Assembly (NCBI RefSeq): GCF_900094805.1
Contig: NZ_FMAT01000002.1
Location: 496,001-560,000, forward strand
DNA from: Arthrobacter sp. NIO-1057
Lineage (GTDB): Bacteria; Actinomycetota; Actinomycetes; Actinomycetales; Micrococcaceae
DNA length: 64,000 nt
Direction of reading: 5' to 3'
The notes under the pieces were generated by a model. The model worked only from the letters and a program-made list of their open reading frames with translations, did not search any database and was not told where the DNA came from. Shown in pieces: positions 9,501 through 17,032 of this stretch. The translations under genes and the position numbers were made by a program. The stretch's first letter is position 1, and each line of letters opens with the position of its first letter.

Positions 9501-9965
9501 AGCACGAGCTTCGTTGAACATCGCGGGAACACCGTCAGTTCGGTTGAGGAAGCCGAAGCAATCGTGCAACTTGTCCGTGAACATCTTGGCATGTTGTGGA
9601 CTCCCGGTCCCGGTAAGACAGCTCGCGGGTTGGAAGCCACTGACATCTTGGTCGTCGCGGCCTATAACGCCCAAGTCAACCTTGTTCGTGAGGTCCTGGC
9701 TTCGCAAGGGTTGGACGCGGTCAAGGTTGGAACCGTCGACAAATTCCAGGGACAGGAAGCCCCGGTCGTTTTGATGACCATGGCCTGCTCCAGCGCCGAT
9801 GATGCCTCCCGCGGCATCGAGTTCCTCTTGAACCGAAACCGCGTCAACGTTGCCATCTCCCGCGGACAGTGGAAGGCCATCATCGTGCGCAGCGAACGGC
9901 TCACGGATTATCTGCCATCCTCCCCGCGGGCGCTCTCCGAATTGGGCGCGTTTATGGCCCTCTAG
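6510..9965 (+). CDS. TM0106-family RecB-like nuclease fused to SF1 helicase
   Basis: 1151-residue putative nuclease-helicase. Residues 1-230 look like a RecB/Cas4-type PD-(D/E)xK nuclease: GADVIFQATFFDGSFIGFADFLV, then WAVWDTKLARHA as the D/ExK strand, ending in CGRCDYC at about 226-232, a partial Cys cluster like the Cas4/AddB iron-sulfur motif. Around 320-510 lies an RNase H-like segment (DIFFDFEGDPLY, YNEYDCLSTLRLRDWL). The C-terminal part is a superfamily 1 helicase of the Upf1/Dna2 type: GPPGTGKT at 786, VIDEAGQFS near 890, LGDPQQLPQ, the SWRMHPELC motif, and the C-terminal VDKFQGQEAPVV and NRNRVNVAISRGQ. GTG start. No obvious partner is adjacent; role in DNA repair or defence is inference. 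Confidence 0.88.
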   Translation: MFFLEDQFIFSASDLAVSVDCNYQSLFLLDVKLGRRPATEKTRDEMLERTAVLGDVHEHNVLEQLIETYGEYDPIAGTGVKQFHDRPTMTPEGLREAHEQTMQVLRSGADVIFQATFFDGSFIGFADFLVRQSDGSWAVWDTKLARHARVSALLQVAAYADQMIAEGISVSSKTTLVLGDGTHSVHRVDEVLPVFRAQRARFLTMIQKHRGSSQRVAWDSDQLRLCGRCDYCSEQVQETRDVLLVAGMSMVQREKLRKRQIFTIDQLADLKAPSESSLARFIDQAQMQLGLGRKDGEVQGVRYRVKSSQTISNLPAPDAGDIFFDFEGDPLYQESTDGSWGLEYLFGVIEYDTKVPVFKPFWAHSRAEERQAFLDFIAYVQQRRERFPNMKIYHYAPYEKSALRKLSQVHIAGEEIIDSWLRENLLVDLYETVRNSLVVSTRSYSIKKLEPLYMGQHLRGGDVTDAGASVVAYAQYMQARDAHDSATANEVLASIADYNEYDCLSTLRLRDWLLSLEEHHPQTLPAMPLAEDTKEAYEPSAEELRLQDYLANLPQGQALSDDDRAIAMVAAATGYNRREKKQFWWEHFDRLSAPVDDWSDARGVFIVDGAEVLEDWHKPTERARTFTRVTRLSGTLAEGSLLSPGASVFAMFAAPLPEGMEVDESLRGGAFNTTVVELGEGWITVAEKSSAKIPPYGSIPMALAPDKPLMTKSIDDALLEIAQKVGSTVPVLPKQPGVDILRRISPRFTTLPAPARPEVVNGQPQTYQAVVESLKDLDQSYLAVQGPPGTGKTFVASHVIRELIHDGWKIGVVAQSHAVVENVLRKAIEAGVDPSVVAKEVKHKDPVPWTETSKDSITNVLNSAEGALIGGTAWTLTGSKVPAQSLDLLVIDEAGQFSLANTLAVSRAARNLLLLGDPQQLPQVTQGSHPQPVDESALGWLSAGEPVLPSQLGYFLALSWRMHPELCAKVSALSYDHQLFSAPAAGERVLDGTPAGVSTSFVEHRGNTVSSVEEAEAIVQLVREHLGMLWTPGPGKTARGLEATDILVVAAYNAQVNLVREVLASQGLDAVKVGTVDKFQGQEAPVVLMTMACSSADDASRGIEFLLNRNRVNVAISRGQWKAIIVRSERLTDYLPSSPRALSELGAFMAL

Positions 9966-9986
9966 AAAGGTTCTACATCGGTCCGG

Positions 9987-11243
9987 TCATTTCCTGGCCG
10001 GATCGATGACCTTTTCGACGTCGAAGAACGCGCCTAATACTGGGCGGTCGCCTTTTTCTTCCTTGGCGAATTGCAACCCGTCAACGTTGATACGCATTTG
10101 ACGTTGATACTCTGGGCGTTGCTGCATCCAGGCTTCAGTGGTGCCATCCACACCGTAGAAGTACTTAAAACCCTGGCTTTTCAGGTACTCATAGCGCGGA
10201 CCCGAATAAGCGCTGGTATGGGCGATGTCGGCGCCAAAGGGATAAATGTATTGATCGGTCGCGCCAACGATCGGTTCAACTTCTTTTTCCCAAAGCTTGG
10301 TATCACGCTTCAGGCGCCCCATGCTCACCGAGTCGGTTTGGATATGACCCCACGAGTGCGAGGCAAAGACCCAACCGGTGTCTTTCATGGCCGTTGCAAT
10401 CGCTGTAGCTTTTTCCTGATCCTGCTTGATGTTCTTATTATCTGGGTACTGGCTTTCCGAAGTGCGGTAGCCAAATTCACCGTTATAACCAGTCATAGCC
10501 ACCAACCCGCGTGCGCCACGATAAGTGAAATCTGGGTGCTCGTTGATGAAGTCATCAACCATCGTGGTCACGTCATAGGCGCCGATATGTTTTTTGCCGT
10601 CGGCATCCACATACTCGTTGCGGACCTTACCGTTGTCGTCGAGCACTAGTTTGCTGGCGAAACCGTCACCGTCCATATATTCGTAGTAACTGAGATCATC
10701 CACGGATAAGACGAGAGGCTTTTTGCCTTTAGGGAGCATGATCTTTCGATACTCCATCTGTTTCTTATCGTTCAGACCGGCAAAATCTTCTGGGTTAACC
10801 AGCACGTAGTCTTTGGCGTAGAGCGAAGAGAGAATCGCAGCAAATTCCTTCTGGGTCACCATGTAGTCTTCGTAACCGGCAGAGCGGCTGTCCTTATCGA
10901 AGGCACGATCGGTGTCCACGATCAGTGAGTGGAAAAACAGGTGCGGAATCTTATCCGGTTCAGCCCATGCTGTTGTGTGCTCTTTTTCGTCTTCCAGTCC
11001 GCCAACCATCGACGACAGTTCTGTGTTGCTATCTTTTTTCGCAAGTTTGATCGCAGCATCGTAGTCATAGCCATCAGCAAGCCTATTAATTTCGGCTTTA
11101 ACGCTGTCGACTCGTTCTTGTTCCTGCTGTGCTTGTGCATCTTCGGAAGACTCTGTGCTCGGGTTTTCGGTTGGAGTTTGGGTGCTGCACGCTGCCAGGG
11201 CCATGACCAGGCCAACAGTTACTGCTAGTCGCAAGGGCTTCAT
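9987..11243 (-). CDS. Polysaccharide deacetylase family lipoprotein
   Basis: 418 residues. The N-terminus is a lipoprotein signal with lipobox LAAC (Cys19), followed by an acidic, Gln/Glu-rich spacer, so the enzyme is probably anchored on the outer face of the membrane. The NodB-like domain shows KPLVLSVDDLSYYEY near 175-190 (the Asp pair position of motif 1) and WVFASHSWGHIQ near 300 (the HxxxH-type zinc motif). A large insert separates them. The likely role is deacetylation of cell-wall or extracellular glycans; the substrate is unknown. It is transcribed divergently from the jetABC operon. Confidence 0.8.
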   Translation of the reverse strand: MKPLRLAVTVGLVMALAACSTQTPTENPSTESSEDAQAQQEQERVDSVKAEINRLADGYDYDAAIKLAKKDSNTELSSMVGGLEDEKEHTTAWAEPDKIPHLFFHSLIVDTDRAFDKDSRSAGYEDYMVTQKEFAAILSSLYAKDYVLVNPEDFAGLNDKKQMEYRKIMLPKGKKPLVLSVDDLSYYEYMDGDGFASKLVLDDNGKVRNEYVDADGKKHIGAYDVTTMVDDFINEHPDFTYRGARGLVAMTGYNGEFGYRTSESQYPDNKNIKQDQEKATAIATAMKDTGWVFASHSWGHIQTDSVSMGRLKRDTKLWEKEVEPIVGATDQYIYPFGADIAHTSAYSGPRYEYLKSQGFKYFYGVDGTTEAWMQQRPEYQRQMRINVDGLQFAKEEKGDRPVLGAFFDVEKVIDPARK

Positions 11244-11439
11244 TGATCGCCACCTCGGTGTGCTCTGCCATGACCAGTCGTCGGCAGAAAACAGGTTGTC
11301 CTCTTCTTAATTCGACCCTACACAGAATGAGGTTTTGACAACACCCCAGCACGCCGATTCTTCGAGAAGACTCGGGAATCACGGGACTACGCGAAAAATT
11401 CACACTTAGCGTTGAGTCCGATGATCTAGAATTGCTTAG

Positions 11440-11452
11440 TTAGGCGACCTAA
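11440..11452. promoter_or_regulatory. Palindrome upstream of jetA (candidate operator)
   Basis: TTAGG-CGA-CCTAA: a perfect 5-bp inverted repeat with a 3-nt spacer, 15 bases before the jetA ATG and just upstream of the AAGGAAG ribosome site. It falls where a short leader or transcription start would be, downstream of a possible -10 (TAGAAT, 11427-11432). It could be a repressor site; the half-sites resemble parts of DtxR boxes but the spacing does not fit the 19-bp consensus. Confidence 0.3.
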
Positions 11453-11467
11453 AGATCAAGGAAGTAC

Positions 11468-12928
11468 ATGCAGCCCTCGCACCGCGCGAATAGTTTGTGG
11501 CTACAGGCTCAACAGTTCAAAGGATCGGCAGCATTTCGTCTTCTGACGGCCCAGCCCTGGGCAGTTGCCTTCATTCGAGCCGAGTTCACCGCAGATCGCT
11601 CCCGCGTCGCGCTGGAACTATTCCATGCCTCGTTAGATTCATTCTTAAAGCAGGCACGTAAAAGCGACGAACAGATTCCCCAGTCCTACTCTGCCCAAGA
11701 TTTTGCGGAGAGCTGGGTGAAACAAGGCATTCTGGCCCGCCCACTGATCGATGGCCGCTTCGTTTATGAGCCAAGTGCGCAGACCCTGCGCACCTTGCGT
11801 TTCCTCGCTGATTTTTCCACCGACGACTCACACCTGAACTCTTCACGCTTGAACACGCTACTGTCATCCTTGGAGTCTTTGGTACACGAAACTGACCCTG
11901 ATCCTGAAGCGCGAATCAGGGCTTTGGAATCTCAGATCGCCCAACGCCAGGCTCAGATTGAACAGCTTCGTAGTGGGGATGACCCTGCGGTGCTTTCACG
12001 CACCACGGCCCTGTCGGCCACTCGTTCGCTGTTGGATCTTGCTTCGAGCCTGCCAGCAGATTTCCGTCGCATGCGCGACGGCGTTCAGGATATGTTGCAT
12101 TCGCTGCGCGAAGGCATCCTTGATGCTTCCACCGCGAAGGGTGTGGCTGTGGGGCAGGTCCTCGAAGCTGACCGCCAGCTGCGTTCAACGGCCGAAGGCG
12201 AAACCTTTAGGGGGTTCACCGAGTTCCTTAATTCTCCCGAGGCCCAGCAGCGTTTCCGCTCGGCGTTGGCTGAAGTTCTTGAACGCGACTTTGTTGATGA
12301 TCTTGATGCCACCGAGCGTCAGATCCTGACAAATCTGTTGCGTGAGCTTAGACGTCAGGCTGCTGAAGTACACGCATCCTACGGCAAACTTTCCGAGTCT
12401 TTGCACGCTTTTGTTCAGTCAGAGGAATACAAACAAGCCGAGCTTCTGCGACAGGCGGTCCGCGAAGCCGAACTGGCGATCAGCAAGTCATCAGCGCTCA
12501 AACCGCGTAGTGGACTGACCCCCATGGATTTGTACACCCCGCAGCTGATGACCCTTTCCGGATTAGGGATCTACGATTCTTCAGAACATGTGGCGCCTCC
12601 CCCACTAGCTCAGGCACCTGAATACAGTGAAGCGGACATCGTTCGTAACCCAACAACGCCACAGGCCAATATGGCGTTATTGCGGGAATCAATCACTACA
12701 CAGCTGAAAAATTCATCAACCGCGGCAGTAGGCATGAATGAAGTATTTGCTGCCCTAGATGATGAACACCGACATTTGAATACCATCCGTGCCCTCGTTG
12801 AGATAGGCCGCACCAACGGTGAGTCCCTCAACGACGCCGAGTTGATCAACATTGAATTCCAACAGCTTGATGGTTCGATGAGAACCGCGATCTTGCCCGC
12901 CCTGAGCTTTACGAAGGAGCCGCTATGA
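11468..12928 (+). CDS. jetA: JetA/MksF-like DUF3375 protein (Wadjet/MksBEF kleisin)
   Basis: 486 residues, DUF3375 family: the kleisin-like subunit of the Wadjet/MksBEF SMC complex that links the two ATPase heads. The N-terminus is typical (ANSLWLQAQQFKGSAAFRLLTAQPWAVAFIRAEF), with a winged-helix region and RPLIDGRFVYEPSAQTLRTLRFLADF near 95-120. A helical region rich in Gln/Arg (130-260) and a C-terminal part with FQQLDGSMRTAILPALSF follow. The gene is first of three tightly packed genes; its TGA overlaps the ATG of jetB by 4 bp. AAGGAAG precedes the ATG. In the known systems this complex recognises and compacts circular DNA; here the fourth gene (nuclease JetD) is missing from the locus. 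Confidence 0.87.
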   Translation: MQPSHRANSLWLQAQQFKGSAAFRLLTAQPWAVAFIRAEFTADRSRVALELFHASLDSFLKQARKSDEQIPQSYSAQDFAESWVKQGILARPLIDGRFVYEPSAQTLRTLRFLADFSTDDSHLNSSRLNTLLSSLESLVHETDPDPEARIRALESQIAQRQAQIEQLRSGDDPAVLSRTTALSATRSLLDLASSLPADFRRMRDGVQDMLHSLREGILDASTAKGVAVGQVLEADRQLRSTAEGETFRGFTEFLNSPEAQQRFRSALAEVLERDFVDDLDATERQILTNLLRELRRQAAEVHASYGKLSESLHAFVQSEEYKQAELLRQAVREAELAISKSSALKPRSGLTPMDLYTPQLMTLSGLGIYDSSEHVAPPPLAQAPEYSEADIVRNPTTPQANMALLRESITTQLKNSSTAAVGMNEVFAALDDEHRHLNTIRALVEIGRTNGESLNDAELINIEFQQLDGSMRTAILPALSFTKEPL

Positions 12929-13611
12929 CCACGAGCGATGCCTACGCAGCACCCATCGCAGAACCGTTGTTCGAAGGTGATACCGGAAAATACTCCCTGC
13001 CTTTGCGCCAGCTGCTGGTCCGTCTTTTACGCGGACCGTACCTGGATGGCTCGCTCGACGCTGCCGCGTGGCAACTCTTGCTTGATCAGCAACAGAGCAT
13101 CAGTGATTACTTCTCAGAGATTTTCTTGGCCTTGACTTTGGACATGGATCGCAAAATTGCGATGCTCGCTCCAGTACAAATTGAGCAAGTACATACCGCG
13201 CCGATTGCTCCGCGTCGCCCGCTTAAGCGCGATGAAACCCTGTTGGCTCTGCGCCTGCGCCTGTTGTTAGAACAACAGTCAGGCAGTGGGAATGATGCTG
13301 TCATTTCCCGCTCCGCCATGCATGAAATCTTGGCCGAACACCGTCAGGCCAGCGACCGTGATGACAAGCGTTTTGCTGAATCTTGTGAGGCCGCTATCGC
13401 TCGGTTGCAGTCACTGCGACTACTGACCAGCACCGAGCTGGAGAACGAATTCCGGATCTCCCCAGCGCTAGCGATGGCCCTACCGCTGAAAAATATTGCG
13501 GACATCCCGCGCTACATCGCGGCGATTGATGCCAACGAACCGGCCTTTAACCTGTCGGCCGACGAGAACGATGAACTTGCCGAACAAACACCCGAGTTGG
13601 TGCAGGAGTAA
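12925..13611 (+). CDS. jetB: JetB/MksE-like DUF4194 protein
   Basis: 228 residues, DUF4194 family, the KITE-like accessory subunit (MksE) that binds the kleisin JetA. Features that fit are a winged-helix-like N-terminal part (LRQLLVRLLRGPYLDGSLDAAAWQLLLDQQQSISDYFSEIFLALTLD is the family core, about 28-75), the PLKRDETLLALRLRLLLEQQ segment near 97-117, and ESCEAAIARLQSLRLL before an acidic, low-complexity tail. The start overlaps jetA (ATGA), and only three bases separate its stop from jetC, so the three proteins are almost certainly made together. Confidence 0.85.
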   Translation: MTTSDAYAAPIAEPLFEGDTGKYSLPLRQLLVRLLRGPYLDGSLDAAAWQLLLDQQQSISDYFSEIFLALTLDMDRKIAMLAPVQIEQVHTAPIAPRRPLKRDETLLALRLRLLLEQQSGSGNDAVISRSAMHEILAEHRQASDRDDKRFAESCEAAIARLQSLRLLTSTELENEFRISPALAMALPLKNIADIPRYIAAIDANEPAFNLSADENDELAEQTPELVQE

Positions 13612-13614
13612 CCC

Positions 13615-16600
13615 ATGAGTATTGAAATGACGCTTCCGCTGGGCGGCGCAATCAACCCGGGCCAGCATCGCCTCAGCCGAGTACAAATCGTTAACTGGGG
13701 AACCTTCCATGGACTTCATGATCTGTCCGTGGACCGAGCCGGCACACTGGTGACTGGACACCCTGGCGTGGGCAAATCAACCCTCTTTGATGCCATGGGT
13801 CACGTCTTCTTTGCTACCCCGCGACTGAACGAATCGGCCAATGACGCGGCCACCCGCGAAGACCGCCGCACCACGTTCTCCTATATGCGTGGCCGCCAAT
13901 TCAAGACCACCGAGGGTACCGTCTACCAACGCCCTGGGGCTACCTGGAGCGCCATCATCCTCAGCTACGACGACGGCATGGGCAACACCGTGAGCGCCGG
14001 AGCTGTCTTTGATCTGCCCGATGCCGGCTTAGAAGGCCAAGTTTCCAAACACTATCTTTTGTGTGAGGGGAAGGTCGAGATTGCTGAGCTGGAAAATCAT
14101 GGTCCGCGCCGTTTCACTGTCTCTTCACTGTCCAAGGCTCTAGCGCCGAGTGAAGCCTTCGACACCCACAAGGCCTTCATTGAGCGTCTTCGTCGCCGAC
14201 TCGGGGTCGAAAGCGATAAGGCTTTCGCTCTGTTACGCACCCTGCAAAATGGTAAGGGCTTAGCCAAGGGCGTTAACCAGTTCTTCCGTCACGAAGTACT
14301 CGAAGAACCTGCAACGCTTAAAGCTGCGGCAGCTGCGGTTGAAGACTTCGCTCACCTGCGTGGCATTTATCGCCAGCTGGATACAGCGCGGGCCCAACGA
14401 GATGCGCTGGCCGAAGTTCCGCACCAGGATCAGGCCTACCGTCAGCTAGCTCAGCAGATTACCGAAACCCGGCAGCTACTCGAAAGTGATGTGCAGGATC
14501 TAGAAGCCCAGGTTCGGCAGCTGGTCCTGCGCAATGATCTGCAATCGCATCAAGGCGAACTAGCCGCCTTGCAGTCTGAAGAAGAAGAGCTACGTACGCG
14601 CAAAGAACAGCTCGATGATCAGTTGCAGTCCTTAGAGGCTGCCCACGATTCTGCAGGTTCTGCCTCTCTGATGCTGTTGGAACGCGAAGCAGATGTTGCC
14701 CGCAAAGCATTGAGCGAAAAAGAAAACACCATTCGCGCCTTGCAGCAGCAAGCCTCGGATGCGGGGTTGAGCTTTGAATTCTCTGCCACGGGTCTAGATG
14801 AGTTGCGTGCCAACGCTGCCCGAACTTTGCAACAACTGGCTTCCATCACCCAGGACGCTCAAACCGTGGAATATGAGGCCATGGCGTCCTTGGTCAACCT
14901 GCGCAAGCGGGCCGAGACCCTGGCTGAACAGATCCGTTCCTACCAGCGTCGTGCCAGCAATATTGACGATCGATCTATCGCAGCACGCCGTGCCATCGCT
15001 TCTGCCTGCTCGTTGCAGGAAGAGCAGCTGCCTTTCGCCGGCGAGCTCATGGACGTTTCGGCAGATGCTTCGACCTGGCGATTGGCCGCCGAGAAGGCAT
15101 TGCATTCTTTGGCCCGCACGCTGCTGGTCCCCGGTGAACTCATCTCTCAGGTCACCCACGCTATCGACCAGCTTGATGGTCTGGGACGGGTTCGTTGGAC
15201 CGATATTTCGCAGCGCCCCAAGGATGCTGAGGCTGGCCCGGCGGATCTGGTCACCAAACTCGACTTCGCTCCGGGTGAGGCCGGTAGTTGGCTCAAGGCC
15301 AAGATCACCGCAGACTATCCGTTGACGTGTGTCGACACCGATGCCGCGATGCACGTACATCCCAAGGCCATCACCCCGGCTGGCACGATGAAGACCGGTA
15401 ACGGAACGTTCGAACGAGACACTCGTGGACTTCCCGCCTCAGAGTACTTGCTCGGATTCACCAATGAATCAAAGATCGCTGAGCTTGAGTCCAAGGCTGC
15501 CCGCCTTGAAGAGAAAATAACGAAGGCCCAAGCTTCTGCCGATGAGCGCAGCGCTGCCAAGAACAAGGTCGTCGCCAAATCACAGTTGCTGAAGGCCATC
15601 ATTGCCGATGAACGAAGCTTCACCCAGCTAGATTCTTCACCAGCGTTGGAAGCTCTGCGTCGTGGCGAACAGAAACTCGGTGACGCCCTCTCGCTCTCGG
15701 GCGATTCCTCGCGCGTACGTCAGCAGATTGAAGCAGCTAAGGCCGAAGCTGAGAAGCTCGTCGGTGATCTGGCACTGGTCCGTTCCCGTATTCAGGACCT
15801 ACAGTTGCAGGTCCAGCGAGCCGAGCAGGTGTTGTCCACTGCGCAAGCTCCAGGTGTTGATTGGGAGCAATCGATACCACTCTCGCTACGCCAGCATCAG
15901 TTACTGGGACCGGTGCTCGATCAAGTCATTTCCGGGAACTGCCCCTCGAGTGAAAACATCAGTGAGGCGTTCGCTGAGGTCAAACTGCAGCTGGGTAGCC
16001 AGATGAATTCGCTGAACAGCCAGCGCCAAGACATTGGTAGTGCGCTCAGTGAGACGTTCCGCCGCTTTGCCCGCGACTTTGGCACCTCGCACGCCCAAAC
16101 TCACGGTACCTCTGCTGAGGCCGCTGAACACTACACCCAGCTGCACGATCAGATTGTGGCTGACGGTTTGCCACACCACGAGGCGCAGTTCCGCGAATAC
16201 TTCGCGAATCGTTCTTACGAACGCTTCAGTGACCTGTTGCAGCTGCTTGATGAAGAACGCCGGATGATCTCTGAACGCATCAAACCCCTGAACCAGATTC
16301 TGGCCGAGGTGACGTTTGAGCATGGATCCATTCTGCGCTTGGAAGTGCAGAATGCTATTCCTGTGGAAGCTGGAAACTTCCGCAAGGAACTGAAAGATGC
16401 CTTGCAGGAGGCCTATACGACCAAGGATGAAACGACCTTGGCTACCTCGTATCAGGCATTGGAATCTCTGGTGACAGCTTTGAGCGATCCGGCGCTCAAC
16501 GCTTGGCGTTCCACCGTATTAGATGTTCGCCAACACGTGATCATTAGCTGTAATGAGCATAAGACCAATGGTGAAATCGAAACGGGCCTGGAGCCGGGTA

Positions 16601-16941
16601 CTCTCTCTGGTGGTGAAGGTCAGCGTTTCACCTCATTCATTATGGGTGCTGCCTTGGCCTACCAGTTGGGCTTCGCGTCGGCAGGGTTCACGTCCTTTGG
16701 CACCGTGATGATCGATGAGGCGTTCATTCAGGCAAACTCTGAATATGCTGCTGCCGGCATCCGTGCCTTGCAGGAATTCGGTTTCCACCTTGTCCTGGCT
16801 GCGCCCGAAGACAAGATCGATCTGAGTCGACATCTGGGGTCGATTACCGACATCATCAAGCACCCCGGATCTAATATCTCGGGCTTCGTGACCACCGGAC
16901 GTTCACCGGCGATGGCCACGACGATCACACTACGTAACTAG
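13615..16941 (+). CDS. jetC: JetC/MksB-like SMC-type ATPase
   Basis: 1108-residue SMC/Rad50-like ATPase, the motor of the Wadjet/MksBEF complex. Walker A GHPGVGKST is at residues 48-56. Two long Glu/Gln/Arg-rich coiled-coil runs (about 240-450 and 630-760) flank a central globular region. The C-terminal head has the ABC signature LSGGEGQ near 997 and Walker B VMIDEAF near 1031-1037. The protein ends in the family's APEDKIDLSRHLG segment. Length matches full JetC, and there is no Toprim/TopoVI-like region in the tail that could replace JetD. The stop is followed at once by a 24-bp-stem terminator, so the operon ends here. Confidence 0.9.
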   Translation: MSIEMTLPLGGAINPGQHRLSRVQIVNWGTFHGLHDLSVDRAGTLVTGHPGVGKSTLFDAMGHVFFATPRLNESANDAATREDRRTTFSYMRGRQFKTTEGTVYQRPGATWSAIILSYDDGMGNTVSAGAVFDLPDAGLEGQVSKHYLLCEGKVEIAELENHGPRRFTVSSLSKALAPSEAFDTHKAFIERLRRRLGVESDKAFALLRTLQNGKGLAKGVNQFFRHEVLEEPATLKAAAAAVEDFAHLRGIYRQLDTARAQRDALAEVPHQDQAYRQLAQQITETRQLLESDVQDLEAQVRQLVLRNDLQSHQGELAALQSEEEELRTRKEQLDDQLQSLEAAHDSAGSASLMLLEREADVARKALSEKENTIRALQQQASDAGLSFEFSATGLDELRANAARTLQQLASITQDAQTVEYEAMASLVNLRKRAETLAEQIRSYQRRASNIDDRSIAARRAIASACSLQEEQLPFAGELMDVSADASTWRLAAEKALHSLARTLLVPGELISQVTHAIDQLDGLGRVRWTDISQRPKDAEAGPADLVTKLDFAPGEAGSWLKAKITADYPLTCVDTDAAMHVHPKAITPAGTMKTGNGTFERDTRGLPASEYLLGFTNESKIAELESKAARLEEKITKAQASADERSAAKNKVVAKSQLLKAIIADERSFTQLDSSPALEALRRGEQKLGDALSLSGDSSRVRQQIEAAKAEAEKLVGDLALVRSRIQDLQLQVQRAEQVLSTAQAPGVDWEQSIPLSLRQHQLLGPVLDQVISGNCPSSENISEAFAEVKLQLGSQMNSLNSQRQDIGSALSETFRRFARDFGTSHAQTHGTSAEAAEHYTQLHDQIVADGLPHHEAQFREYFANRSYERFSDLLQLLDEERRMISERIKPLNQILAEVTFEHGSILRLEVQNAIPVEAGNFRKELKDALQEAYTTKDETTLATSYQALESLVTALSDPALNAWRSTVLDVRQHVIISCNEHKTNGEIETGLEPGTLSGGEGQRFTSFIMGAALAYQLGFASAGFTSFGTVMIDEAFIQANSEYAAAGIRALQEFGFHLVLAAPEDKIDLSRHLGSITDIIKHPGSNISGFVTTGRSPAMATTITLRN

Positions 16942-16955
16942 CGCACTGCGCACGA

Positions 16956-17006
16956 AAAGAGGTCGGGTCCGGAAATCAGAAACTGATTTCCGGACCCGAC
17001 CTCTTT
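16956..17006. terminator. Strong bidirectional terminator between jetC and the ABC permease gene
   Basis: Perfect 24-bp inverted repeat, arms 16956-16979 and 16983-17006, loop AAA, with A and T runs at the two ends. It sits between two convergent genes and can serve both. It shows that jetC is the last gene of its transcript. Confidence 0.92.
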
Positions 17007-17032
17007 CGTTGAAGCCGTTTACACCGTGGCTA

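Noticed and set aside
13615-16941. JetD nuclease hidden as a fusion in JetC
   Set aside because: JetC has the normal length for its family, its ABC signature and Walker B are near the C-terminus, and no Toprim-like motif is visible after them.
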